Positions 14,794-24,525 of a stretch of DNA of 64,000 bases are shown here, one piece after another. The DNA is from an uncultured Clostridia bacterium (GTDB lineage: Bacteria > Bacillota > Clostridia > Christensenellales > Aristaeellaceae): positions 1 through 64,000 of the forward strand of contig CAKTZR010000016.1 of the NCBI GenBank assembly GCA_934636105.1, in the 5' to 3' direction. Within the stretch, counting starts at the first letter, position 1, and every line of letters begins with the position of its first letter. The position numbers and the translations under genes were made by a program. The notes beneath the pieces are model-generated. The model made no database searches. It had not been told where the DNA came from and worked only from the letters and a program-made list of their open reading frames with translations.

Positions 14794-16255
14794 GATCGAC
14801 GGTCGCTTTTTGACGATTGCCGCTGATGATGGTTTCCAGCGCGGCGGTGTATGCGCCTGCGGGAACGAGACGGCCCGCGTCGTCGCGTCCGTCCCAATAG
14901 AGCAGGGTCACGTCGCCGGGCGCGGGGCGCGTCAGCTGGGCGCTGGCCAGACGGCGCACGGGCTGCCCCTCCGCGTCGTAAAGGGTGACGGTGATTTCTG
15001 CCGGAACGTTGATGCGCGCCTCAAGCGCCAGCTCGCGCAGGCTTGCCGTGTCCAGCGTCGGGTTTTCGCTGCTGAGCGTCACGGTCGGCTCAACGAAAGC
15101 GGGGCGCACGGCCAGCAGCCGCTCGGAGCAGAGGATCACCTCGTCGCCCGTCACAGCGAAGACTTGCAGCATCAGGTAGCCGCTTTCGCCGTCCAGAATG
15201 CCGTCGAGCATCAGTTCGCGCGTCTTGCGGCCGGGGGCGAGCAGGCCGTCGCCGTCGTCGCCCTCATCCAGAAACGTGGTTGCGTTCTGCCAATCCCAGC
15301 TGCCGCCGACCTGCCGCACCACGCGGTACTGCACGGCGGTTTCCGCCGTCACGGTATAGGAAAATTCAAGCGTCGGGTCGTCGTCCTCCAGCAGGCTGTC
15401 GCCATAGCTGAACCCGGAGAGCGCACGGGAGAGCGATGCGCCCGTCGCCACCGGGAGCGTCAGCGTGTTGGCCTGCGCGGAGAGCAGCTGCACAGAGGAG
15501 GAGGGCACCGCCGCACTCAAATAGCGCCGCAGTTCTTCGAGCGTGACTTTGCCGTTGTTGTTGATATCCGCTTCCGGCTTGCCGTACAGTCCCAGCCCGC
15601 TGGAAAGCGCGCTGGCAAAGTAGGAAACCGCGCCCGTGGTCAACCCGTCGCTGTCGTAATACCAGCTGGATTCAAACCCGCTCGCGGAGGTCAGCACGTG
15701 GATGCTCGAATCCGAGAGGAACGGCGTTTCCATCGAAATCGGCGACTGCGCGCGGCTGCCCGGCAGAAGGCTCTGCCCGGATATGCCGCGGCCGATCAGC
15801 GCGCCGGAGTGGCACGCGTCCACAATCAGCAGCTTTTCACCCTGAATAGAGGAAAGAATCCGCTGCAAATCCGCCGCACCCAGCGGGGCCTCGCTTTCGC
15901 CGTCGCCCAGCATCAGATAAACCTGCCCGTCGTCCGCGGAGGAAAGCACGCCGTGCGTACACAGGTAGAGGATGGAAAGGTCGGTTTCGTCTGCACCGTC
16001 AAATGCGTCGTTTACCGCGTCCCGAAGGTGTTCGATGGTGCCGATGGTGCCGTCTTCGATGGACAGGCTGCCGACGTTCAGCCCCGCGCCGACGAGCGCA
16101 GAACCGACGATGTGCAGATTGCCGGAGACGGAATTGCCCAGGCCCGGCAGGGAAAGAAAGTCGTGGCAGGCGACCAGCAGCGCGCGCGTCTGCCCCAGCG
16201 CAAGCGCAGGCAGGGCGAGCAGCAGAAAAAGAATGAGCGCAAAGCATTTTCGCAT
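14780..16255 (-). CDS. secreted caspase-like (C14/metacaspase) peptidase
   Basis: This 491-residue protein has a clear Sec signal peptide (MRKCFALILFLLLALPALALG), then a caspase-fold domain with the catalytic His101 in YLCTHGVL and Cys148 in LIVDACHSG. At 230-241 DINNNGKVTLEE is a canonical EF-hand calcium loop. The C-terminal half is beta-rich and ends in a FlgD-like Ig fold (YWDGRDDAGRLVPAGAYTA). Export and Ca2+ dependence are inferred; metacaspases are often Ca2+-activated and cleave after Arg/Lys. Start 16255 is chosen because AAAGGAGG lies 8 nt upstream. It is transcribed divergently from the metallo-beta-lactamase-fold gene. Confidence 0.85.
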   Translation of the reverse strand: MRKCFALILFLLLALPALALGQTRALLVACHDFLSLPGLGNSVSGNLHIVGSALVGAGLNVGSLSIEDGTIGTIEHLRDAVNDAFDGADETDLSILYLCTHGVLSSADDGQVYLMLGDGESEAPLGAADLQRILSSIQGEKLLIVDACHSGALIGRGISGQSLLPGSRAQSPISMETPFLSDSSIHVLTSASGFESSWYYDSDGLTTGAVSYFASALSSGLGLYGKPEADINNNGKVTLEELRRYLSAAVPSSSVQLLSAQANTLTLPVATGASLSRALSGFSYGDSLLEDDDPTLEFSYTVTAETAVQYRVVRQVGGSWDWQNATTFLDEGDDGDGLLAPGRKTRELMLDGILDGESGYLMLQVFAVTGDEVILCSERLLAVRPAFVEPTVTLSSENPTLDTASLRELALEARINVPAEITVTLYDAEGQPVRRLASAQLTRPAPGDVTLLYWDGRDDAGRLVPAGAYTAALETIISGNRQKATVDLTVQ

Positions 16256-16534
16256 ACCGACGACCTCCTTTCTTGTGTAGCGGAAAGACTCCATCCAATC
16301 CCCTTGAATGTCTCTCTACTTGTATAGACGTAAAAACCCGTCGAAAATTTCACTCTTTTTCAAATTTTTTCAAAAAATTTTTTAAACTGTCGAAATACAG
16401 GCAGGATAAGCGGCGGCAGACTGCCGGAAATCACTTTATTCTATCCGAGTTTTGCGGGAGAAGCAAGATGAATGTTACGAAATTCCTGAAAATACCATCG
16501 CAATGTCACAATTTCGTCACAAATTTTCGAAACC
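16256..16534. other. AT-rich divergent intergenic region
   Basis: The 340-bp gap between the divergent caspase and MBL-fold genes is markedly AT-rich next to its neighbours, with A/T tracts at 16355-16385. A possible caspase -10 (TATACA, minus strand, about 16320) lacks a convincing -35. No small gene is supported here. Confidence 0.4.
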
Positions 16535-16563
16535 TTGCAAAATCATCCGTTCGGTGATATGCT
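16535..16563 (+). promoter_or_regulatory. promoter of the MBL-fold gene
   Basis: TTGCAA (16535-16540), 17-nt spacer, TATGCT (16558-16563). Confidence 0.65.
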
Positions 16564-16596
16564 GAAAGCAGCATCAGAGAGAGGAAATACAGAAAG

Positions 16597-17541
16597 ATGA
16601 AGGTCAAGCGACAAAAAAAGCACAGCCGCCTACGCGTTGTGCTTGTGATTCTGCTGACGCTGGCCGTCCTCGCGGCGGCAGGCTATGCGGCGTACCGGAT
16701 TTGGGATGCATCGCAGGGCGGATTGGCCGTGTATTTTGTGGATGTCGGTCAGGGGGATGGCGCGGTTGTCGTCTGCGACGGCAAGACGCTTGTCATCGAC
16801 GGCGGCCCGCCGGAAAGCGGCGTGAAGATGGTGGATATTCTGCAAAACACGCTGCATGTTTCGACGGTGGATGTGATGATTGGCACGCACCCGCACGCGG
16901 ATCATATCGGCGGCCTGCCGGACGTCATCGGCGCGTTCAAGGTCAAAAAGCTGTATTCGCCCGTGGATGAATTTGAAGCCAAGCCGTTTGAAGCCATGAA
17001 GCGCGCGGCGGATGCGAAAAAGCTCAAAATCACTGTGCCGCAGGCGGGTCAGCGCTTCTCGCTGGGCAGTGCGAAGGTCGAGTTCCTCGCGCCGCTGGGC
17101 ATTTACGACAATGTGAACGATATTTCGCTCGTCGTCAAGATCACCTATGGCCAGACGACGTTCCTGTTCACCGGCGATGCGGAAAGGCCGTCCGAATATG
17201 ACATGGCCGACAGCGACGAAAAGCTGTCGGCAACCGTACTCAAGGTCGGCCACCATGGCAGCAATACGTCCAGCACCTACGTCTTTTTGCGGAAGGTGAT
17301 GCCGACTTACGCGGTCATCAGCTGCGGCAGGGACAACAGCTATGGTCACCCTCACGCGGAGGTGCTTTCGCGCCTTGCGGATGTCGGCGCGACGGTCTAC
17401 CGAACGGATGAACGGGGGACAATCACCTGCCGCTCCAACGGGGAAAAAGTCACGTTCAAGACCGAAAAGCGGAAGAAGTGGACGTGGCCGTTTACGCGGC
17501 GTACATCGCAAAATACGGCCTTTCTGCCGCTGGCGGCATGA
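16597..17541 (+). CDS. ComEC-like metallo-beta-lactamase-fold hydrolase, membrane-anchored
   Basis: This 314-residue protein has a basic N-terminus and one transmembrane helix (about 14-32), then a metallo-beta-lactamase domain with VDVGQGDGAVV, the metal motif THPHADHIGG and KVGHHGSNTSS. These are the signatures of the soluble C-terminal domain of ComEC/Rec2 and of stand-alone extracellular relatives. The competence channel region of ComEC is absent, so DNA uptake should not be assumed; a surface nuclease or phosphodiesterase is the more likely role. It has its own promoter, a GAGAGAGGAAA ribosome binding site, and a terminator shared with groEL. Confidence 0.85.
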   Translation: MKVKRQKKHSRLRVVLVILLTLAVLAAAGYAAYRIWDASQGGLAVYFVDVGQGDGAVVVCDGKTLVIDGGPPESGVKMVDILQNTLHVSTVDVMIGTHPHADHIGGLPDVIGAFKVKKLYSPVDEFEAKPFEAMKRAADAKKLKITVPQAGQRFSLGSAKVEFLAPLGIYDNVNDISLVVKITYGQTTFLFTGDAERPSEYDMADSDEKLSATVLKVGHHGSNTSSTYVFLRKVMPTYAVISCGRDNSYGHPHAEVLSRLADVGATVYRTDERGTITCRSNGEKVTFKTEKRKKWTWPFTRRTSQNTAFLPLAA

Positions 17542-17545
17542 AAAA

Positions 17546-17580
17546 GGAGCGGCTCTCCTGCGAGAGCCGCTCCTCATTTT
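17546..17580. terminator. bidirectional terminator MBL gene / groEL
   Basis: A perfect 12-bp stem (17546-17557 with 17562-17573) closes a CTGC loop, with A residues before it and CATTTTA after it. Confidence 0.88.
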
Positions 17581-17601
17581 ATGCTGTTCCAGCTTTCAGG
17601 C

Positions 17602-19233
<1,632 letters not shown>

Positions 19234-19341
19234 AATCATGACCTCCTACAAATTCAGGTTCTTTTTGAATGTCCGCACGCTTCGCTCACGTGCGCCGAGC
19301 ATTCGGCCTTGCGCAATCAAGCGGCGGAAGTAAGTGAAGGC

Positions 19342-19629
19342 TTAGCCTTCAACGATCGCGAGAATGTCGTTCTGGCGGACGATCTTGTATTCCTCGCCGT
19401 CAATCTTGATTTCCGTGCCGGCGTACTTGGAATAGACGACCTTCTGGCCTTCCTTCACCTGCATGGTGACTTCCTTGCCATCCACAACGCCGCCCGGGCC
19501 GACGGCCACGATGTAGGCGTACTGCGGCTTCTCCTGCGCGGCGGACGTGAGGATAATGCCGCTCTTGGTGGTTTCTTCAATTTCCGCGTCCTTGAGAACA
19601 ACGCGGTCAAAAAGGGGTTTCAAGCTCAT
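19342..19629 (-). CDS. groS: co-chaperonin GroES (Hsp10)
   Basis: This 95-residue lid protein of the GroEL chamber starts MSLKPLFDRVVLKD and has the mobile-loop segment EETTKSGIILTSAAQEKPQ and VGPGGVVDGKE. The ATG at 19629 has AAGGAGG 9 nt upstream; a longer frame would start inside the CIRCE operator. It lies 108 bp upstream of groEL on the same strand. Confidence 0.98.
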   Translation of the reverse strand: MSLKPLFDRVVLKDAEIEETTKSGIILTSAAQEKPQYAYIVAVGPGGVVDGKEVTMQVKEGQKVVYSKYAGTEIKIDGEEYKIVRQNDILAIVEG

Positions 19630-19664
19630 TTTGATAGACCTCCTTAGATTGCCTTTCGACTTTG

Positions 19665-19691
19665 TTAGCACTCTTTATGAATGAGTGCTAA
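19665..19691. promoter_or_regulatory. CIRCE operator
   Basis: TTAGCACTC-N9-GAGTGCTAA is an exact match to the CIRCE consensus bound by the heat-shock repressor HrcA. It lies between the groES promoter and start codon. Confidence 0.97.
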
Positions 19692-19701
19692 AGCAAGATA
19701 T

Positions 19702-19730
19702 AATATACGCGAGTCAAGCCAATTCGGCAA
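19702..19730 (-). promoter_or_regulatory. groES-groEL promoter
   Basis: Minus strand TTGCCG (19730-19725), 17-nt spacer, TATATT (19707-19702), ending just before the CIRCE element. Confidence 0.6.
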
Positions 19731-19872
19731 CATGGGATGATAACTGGATTTTGTGGTTTGAACCGATTTAAAGCGATTTTTCAAAAATATCGCACTCAAA
19801 TAATTCGAAACTCGAAATTTCTCCGCTTTTCAAATAAATCGCCTGATTCGGTGGCCGAAACCCGTCTTTTAT

Positions 19873-19880
19873 GGTAGAAT
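19873..19880 (+). promoter_or_regulatory. possible extended -10 promoter of mutY
   Basis: TGG immediately before TAGAAT (19875-19880) forms an extended -10 element. The -35 position (TGGCCG) is poor. Confidence 0.4.
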
Positions 19881-19902
19881 AAGCGCCATTGGAGGGCCAA
19901 AT

Positions 19903-20955
19903 ATGGATCAAAACTTTACGCGGTCAGTCCTTTCGTGGTATGACGCGGGCCACCGCGACTTGCCGTGGCGGCGCACGAAGGACGCTTATCGAATCTGGAT
20001 TTCCGAGATCATGCTCCAGCAGACGCGCGCGGAGACGGTCGTTTCTTATTATGAACGTTTTCTGGCGCGTTACCCCGACGTGTACGCGCTTTCTGGCGCG
20101 CCGGAGGAGGAGCTGCTTAAGGCGTGGGAGGGGCTGGGCTATTACAGCCGCGCGCGTTCGCTGCAAAAGGCGGCGAACGCGATCGTTTCGCAGTATGGCG
20201 GCGAACTGCCCGCCGATTTGGAAAAGCTGCGCGCCCTGCCCGGCATCGGGGATTACACCAGCGGCGCGATTGCCTCCATCGCGTTCGGCATTCCCGCCGC
20301 GGCGGTGGACGGCAATGTGGAGCGTGTGATCTGCCGCTATTTCGCCATAAAAGACGAGATGGGCAGCCCGAAAAGCCGCCGCATGATCCATGACTTGACG
20401 CAGGAACTCGTGCCGACGGATCGCCCCGGCGCGTTCGCCAACGCCATGATGGAGATGGGCGCGACGATGTGTACGCCGAAAAGCCCCGCTTGTTTGCTCT
20501 GCCCGGTGCGGGAAAGCTGCAAGGGCCATGCGCAGGGGATTGCGGCGAATCTGCCCGTCAAGCCCAAGAAAAAAGCGCAGCGCGTCGAAACGCACTGCGT
20601 GATGCTGGTGTTCTGCCAAAACCGGGTGCTGACCGTTCTGCGGAAAGAGCGCCTGCTCGGCGGCTTGTCCGTCTTCCCCGATGCGGTGGGGGAGCTCACG
20701 CCCTCGCAGATGTGCGCGGCGCTTGAGCAGCTGGGCGTGTCCGCTGCCTATGATGCGCGGCTTGGCCACGCGAAGCATGTCTTCACCCATCTGATCTGGG
20801 AGATGGAGATTCACGCCTTTGAGGCGGATGAGTTGGCCGATGTGCCGGATGGCCGCTGGGTGAACGCCGACGAGCTGGCCGCCCTGCCCATGCCCACGGC
20901 GGTCAAGGCCGCGCGCGGATTTGCGGCGGATAGGCTCATGCGCGCCAACGCTTGA
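19903..20955 (+). CDS. mutY: A/G-specific adenine DNA glycosylase MutY
   Basis: This 350-residue base-excision repair enzyme removes adenine mispaired with 8-oxoguanine. Present are LPWR, the catalytic-Glu segment SEIMLQQTR, the helix-hairpin-helix LPGIGDYTSGAI with catalytic Asp in AVDGNVERV, and a 4Fe-4S ligand set C-x6-C-x2-C-x5-C (CTPKSPACLLCPVRESC). A C-terminal NUDIX-like recognition domain (about 235-345) completes a normal-length protein. The start has GGAGGG 8 nt upstream. The last 20 bp overlap the converging zinc-ribbon gene. Confidence 0.96.
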   Translation: MDQNFTRSVLSWYDAGHRDLPWRRTKDAYRIWISEIMLQQTRAETVVSYYERFLARYPDVYALSGAPEEELLKAWEGLGYYSRARSLQKAANAIVSQYGGELPADLEKLRALPGIGDYTSGAIASIAFGIPAAAVDGNVERVICRYFAIKDEMGSPKSRRMIHDLTQELVPTDRPGAFANAMMEMGATMCTPKSPACLLCPVRESCKGHAQGIAANLPVKPKKKAQRVETHCVMLVFCQNRVLTVLRKERLLGGLSVFPDAVGELTPSQMCAALEQLGVSAAYDARLGHAKHVFTHLIWEMEIHAFEADELADVPDGRWVNADELAALPMPTAVKAARGFAADRLMRANA

Positions 20956-21217
20956 GCGTTGGCAGATAGTGCGAAAGCGCGTCTCTGGCGGCCTTTTCGT
21001 CGGGAAATAGACCAAGTTTGACTTCCAGCGGCGCGCAGAAATCGATCATTTCGTCCAGCGTGCCGCGCATGTTTTCCTCGCCGCTGGGGCAGCAGTAGAC
21101 GCAGTAATCGGCGTTTGTCGTGCCGTCGGCATTTTTGCCGAATTGCTCCGGCGCAGTCATCGGCATGCCGCAGCTCTGACAGATGGGGGTGTTCGCGAAA
21201 TCGATGTTCTTTTCCAT
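20936..21217 (-). CDS. small zinc-ribbon protein
   Basis: This 93-residue protein has a zinc-ribbon N-terminus: C-x2-C in CQSCGMPM and a second set in DYCVYCC about 25 residues later, as in the family annotated 'putative zinc ribbon domain' (PF12674 type). The C-terminal part (LDEMIDFCAPLEVKLG onward) is helical. Function unknown. AGGAGG lies 9 nt before the ATG at 21217; an ATG three codons earlier directly abuts the ribosome binding site and is rejected. It lies downstream of the WYL regulator on the same strand, so the two may form a small operon. Confidence 0.75.
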   Translation of the reverse strand: MEKNIDFANTPICQSCGMPMTAPEQFGKNADGTTNADYCVYCCPSGEENMRGTLDEMIDFCAPLEVKLGLFPDEKAARDALSHYLPTLKRWRA

Positions 21218-21279
21218 GAGAAACATCCTCCTTTTGATTGATGGAGGGATTATCGCACGGAAAAGCTGACAACAGGCTG

Positions 21280-22182
21280 TCAGGTTTTATACTGTGCCGA
21301 CATTTTTTCAAGCTCGCAGGAAACCGCGTCCGCGAGCGCTTTCGGCTCGATCACCCTTGCATGCGCGCCATAGCTCAAGATGAAGGAAATCAGCCATTCG
21401 CCGGGCATGAACGCGGCGCGCACGAGAAAATCGCCCTCTGCGGTCTGCGCAATCTGTTCTTCCTCAAAGTCGTCGTAGACGCGGAACGCCAGGCCTGCGT
21501 CAATGCGCAGCGTGAACCGGATGGGCGGCGTATCCGGCTCAATGTTCGGCGGCTCGATGGCCGCGCACGTCATCGCTTTGTCGGGAAACGCGCCGTCTAT
21601 CGCGCGCAGGCGTTTGATGCGCGTGAGCTTGAAGGTGCGCATGGCGCGCTTTTGCATGCAGTAGGCCAGCAGATACCACGCGCTGCTCTTGAACCACAGG
21701 CGGACGGGGCAGACCTCGCGCGGCGCGCAGACGCCGCCGCTGTTGTAATAATCGAAAGCCAGCATCCGTCGATTCAGGATGGCGGCTTTCAACACGGGAA
21801 TCAGGCCGTCGCGCGTGCCGCTCCAATCCGCAAAATCGATGCGCACCCAGTCCGCCTGCCTGCCGCCGAAAAACGCGCTTAATTTGCCCAGCGTCTCCCG
21901 GTCGGATGCGCCGGTGGAGGAGAACGCCTGCAGGGCGGCCAGCATATCCTGTTTTTCCGCGGCGCTGACCATCGATTTGTTCAGCCGGAACGTCGGCAGA
22001 ATGGCCACGCCGCCGTCCCGCCCGCGCTCGGCATAGACGGGGATGCCCGCTTCGCTCAAGGTCTGCACGTCGCGGTAAATCGTCCGAACGGAAACCTCGA
22101 GCGTCTGCGCCAATTCGGGCGCGGGTACGCGCTCCCGCTCAAGCAGGATATAGAGCAGGCGGAAAAGGCGGCTGATCTGCAT
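21280..22182 (-). CDS. YafY-type HTH/WYL transcriptional regulator
   Basis: This 300-residue regulator has an N-terminal DeoR-like winged helix (LAQTLEVSVRTIYRDVQTLSE, about 25-50), a middle WYL domain (LIPVLKAAILNRRMLAFDYYN; WFKSSAWYLLAYC; RTFKLTRIKRLR) and a WCX C-terminal region. WYL domains bind nucleotide or nucleic-acid-like ligands, so this is a ligand-sensing regulator of unknown target. ATG 22182 is preferred, with AAGGAAG 8 nt upstream. It is divergent from priA and close to the zinc-ribbon gene it may control. Confidence 0.88.
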   Translation of the reverse strand: MQISRLFRLLYILLERERVPAPELAQTLEVSVRTIYRDVQTLSEAGIPVYAERGRDGGVAILPTFRLNKSMVSAAEKQDMLAALQAFSSTGASDRETLGKLSAFFGGRQADWVRIDFADWSGTRDGLIPVLKAAILNRRMLAFDYYNSGGVCAPREVCPVRLWFKSSAWYLLAYCMQKRAMRTFKLTRIKRLRAIDGAFPDKAMTCAAIEPPNIEPDTPPIRFTLRIDAGLAFRVYDDFEEEQIAQTAEGDFLVRAAFMPGEWLISFILSYGAHARVIEPKALADAVSCELEKMSAQYKT

Positions 22183-22228
22183 CGTGTTCACTTCCTTTGC
22201 CGCTTATCGTATCACAGCGGAAGAACAC

Positions 22229-22257
22229 TTGCAAGAAAAATAGGTTCGTGTTATCAT
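22229..22257 (+). promoter_or_regulatory. promoter of priA
   Basis: TTGCAA (22229-22234), 17-nt spacer, TATCAT (22252-22257), 27 bp before the GTG start. Confidence 0.7.
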
Positions 22258-22284
22258 GTCAGGCACAGAAAGGGGGAGATCGCC

Positions 22285-24525
22285 GTGCCGTTTTGCCAGG
22301 TGATTGTGGATATCAACCACACGGATGTGGATCATGTGTTCACCTATCGCGTGCCGAAGGGGCTGGATATCTGCCCCGGCATGCGTGTGCATGTGCCGTT
22401 CGGGCCGAGAAAACTGGAGGGCGTGGTCGTCGAGATGACGGAGGACTGCGATCTGCCGCCTGAACGCGTGAAGGACGTCTGCGACACGCTGGAGGATTAT
22501 CCCGCCGTGCTGCCGCCGCTGCTGTCCTTGGCGAAGGACATTCAAAGGTCGTCGTTCTGCACATTGGCGGTGGCGCTTCGGCTGATGTTTCCCGCGCAGA
22601 TGCGCGGCCAGCGCATCCATGAAAAGCAGCAGGAGATCGCCGTGCTGACCGTTGCGCCGGATGTGCTGGGTCAGGTGATCGCGGCGCAGGGTCGCGCGCC
22701 CAAGCGGGCGAAGGTGCTTCGCACATTGGCCGATGCGCCGGAGATGGAGCTGACGACCGCCGCCCTGCGCGAAGCCGTCGGCGATTGCCGCGACGCGCTG
22801 AATGCGCTGTGCAAAATGGGCTTTGTGAAGCTGGAAAAGCGGGAAACCCTGCGCAGGCCTTACGGCGCGATGGAGCGCCTTTCGGGACAGGATCCCAGGC
22901 TCACCCGCCAGCAGGAGGATGTGCTCGCCGAGCTTCTGCCCGCCGTGGAGAAGGGAAAAGGCGAGTTTTTGCTCTACGGCGTGACGGGCAGCGGCAAAAC
23001 GGAGGTGTTTATCCGCGCCGTCCGCCATGCCGCCCAACTGGGCAAGACGGCGATTGTGCTCGTGCCGGAAATCGCGCTCACCCCGCAGATGGTTTCGTGG
23101 TTCCGCTCCCGCTTCGGCGAGGACGCGGCGGTGCTGCATTCGCGCCTGTCGCCGGGTGAGCGATACGACGAGTGGCGGCGCATTCGGCGCGGCGATGTGC
23201 GCGTGGTCATCGGCGCGCGGTCGGCGATCTTTGCGCCGCTTGAAAACGTCGGCCTGATTATCATCGACGAGGAGCACGAGCAGAGCTATATCGCCGATAA
23301 CAACCCGCATTATGACGCGCGACAGCTGGCGCATGAGCGCTGTCAAAGGGAGGGGGCGGCGCTGCTGCTGGCCAGCGCGACGCCGAGCATGCGCTCCTTT
23401 GCGATGGCCGGGCGCGGCGATTTGACGCTGCTGGAAATGCCGCGCCGCGTCAACAACCGGCCGATGCCGGCGGTGCATGTCGTCGATATGCGCGAGGAGC
23501 TGAAAAAGGGCAACCGCAGCGTGTTCTCCGGCGCGCTGGTCAACGGGCTGGATCGGTGCATCAAGAGCGGCAGACAGGCGATTCTGTTCATCAACAGGCG
23601 CGGCTTTTCCACGTTCGTTTCCTGCCGAAGCTGCGGCTATGTCGTCACCTGCACCCAGTGCGACGTTTCCATGACGTATCACAGCGCGGAGAACGTGCTT
23701 CGCTGCCACTACTGCGGGCAGGAAGCGCCCGTGCCGAAGGTCTGCCCGGAATGCGGCAGTCCGTATATCAAGTATTTCGGCGTGGGCACTCAGCGCGTGG
23801 AGGAGGAAGTGCATCGGCTTTTTCCCGATGTGCCGACCCTGCGCATGGATAATGACACGACCCGAACCAAGGACGCGCACGCGACGTTGATCGAGCGCTT
23901 CCGCCGGGGTGAAGCGCGCGTGCTCATCGGCACGCAGATGATCGCCAAAGGGCTGGATTTTCCGAACGTGACGATGGTCGGCATCGTCGCGGCGGATGCG
24001 ATGCTCAAACTGCCGGATTATCGTTCGGCGGAGCGCACCTTCCAGCTGCTCACGCAGGTGGCCGGGCGCGCGGGCCGCGCGGATGCGCCGGGCGAGGTTT
24101 TTTTGCAGACCTATGACCCGGAAAATTACGCCGTGGAAGCCGCAAGTCGGCAGGATTACCGCGCCTTTTTCGAGGAGGAGATGCGCCGCCGCCGCCGCGC
24201 GCTTTATCCGCCGTATACGCTGATTGCGCGCCTGCTCTTTGAATCGGACAGCGAACAGGCCGCCCGGCAGGCCGCGGAAGCCGCCATGCGGCTGATGGAA
24301 GCGTTTTTTGAGCGGCGGACGTATCTCAAGAAGTACGTGATTGCCCTGCGCGTGATGGCCTGCCCGATCAAGAAAATCAAGGGCAAAAGCCGCTGGCAGG
24401 TGACGCTGAAAATTGTCGATCAGCCAATCTGTCAGGAAGCCGTAGGCAAGATGAGCGAGATCGCCGCCGCGCCGACGGCAGGCTGTCTGTGCGTCTGCCA
24501 GATCAACCCTTCGAGCATGATGTGA
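22285..24525 (+). CDS. priA: primosomal replication-restart helicase PriA
   Basis: This 746-residue superfamily 2 helicase reloads the replicative helicase at stalled forks. It has an N-terminal 3'-DNA-end binding domain (VDHVFTYRVP), Walker A GVTGSGKTEV, the DEEH box in IIDEEHEQSYI, and a two-zinc insertion with paired cysteines (CRSCGYVVTCTQC, then CHYCG and CPECG). Later motifs are GTQMIAKGLDFPNV and QVAGRAGR. The GTG start at 22285 follows GGGGGAG. Bacillota usually have priA directly before def-fmt-rsmB; here an opposite-strand gene pair intervenes and overlaps the 3' end by 23 bp. Confidence 0.96.
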   Translation: MPFCQVIVDINHTDVDHVFTYRVPKGLDICPGMRVHVPFGPRKLEGVVVEMTEDCDLPPERVKDVCDTLEDYPAVLPPLLSLAKDIQRSSFCTLAVALRLMFPAQMRGQRIHEKQQEIAVLTVAPDVLGQVIAAQGRAPKRAKVLRTLADAPEMELTTAALREAVGDCRDALNALCKMGFVKLEKRETLRRPYGAMERLSGQDPRLTRQQEDVLAELLPAVEKGKGEFLLYGVTGSGKTEVFIRAVRHAAQLGKTAIVLVPEIALTPQMVSWFRSRFGEDAAVLHSRLSPGERYDEWRRIRRGDVRVVIGARSAIFAPLENVGLIIIDEEHEQSYIADNNPHYDARQLAHERCQREGAALLLASATPSMRSFAMAGRGDLTLLEMPRRVNNRPMPAVHVVDMREELKKGNRSVFSGALVNGLDRCIKSGRQAILFINRRGFSTFVSCRSCGYVVTCTQCDVSMTYHSAENVLRCHYCGQEAPVPKVCPECGSPYIKYFGVGTQRVEEEVHRLFPDVPTLRMDNDTTRTKDAHATLIERFRRGEARVLIGTQMIAKGLDFPNVTMVGIVAADAMLKLPDYRSAERTFQLLTQVAGRAGRADAPGEVFLQTYDPENYAVEAASRQDYRAFFEEEMRRRRRALYPPYTLIARLLFESDSEQAARQAAEAAMRLMEAFFERRTYLKKYVIALRVMACPIKKIKGKSRWQVTLKIVDQPICQEAVGKMSEIAAAPTAGCLCVCQINPSSMM

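Noticed and set aside
13939..16255. Patatin plus caspase genes as an anti-phage effector system
   Set aside because: The patatin-like protein lacks catalytic residues, the caspase has a secretion signal, and no nucleotide cyclase, STAND or sensor gene is adjacent. The genes converge rather than form an operon.
14384..16327. Open frame of 647 codons opposite the caspase gene
   Set aside because: No domain; the caspase His/Cys dyad and signal peptide are on the minus strand.
16273..16557. Small protein of 94 codons in the caspase-MBL gap
   Set aside because: No ribosome binding site, AT-rich composition unlike neighbouring genes, and it spans the divergent promoter region.
16597..17541. MBL-fold gene as a competence (ComEC) gene
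   Set aside because: Only the soluble C-terminal-type domain with one anchor helix is present; the OB and channel regions are absent.
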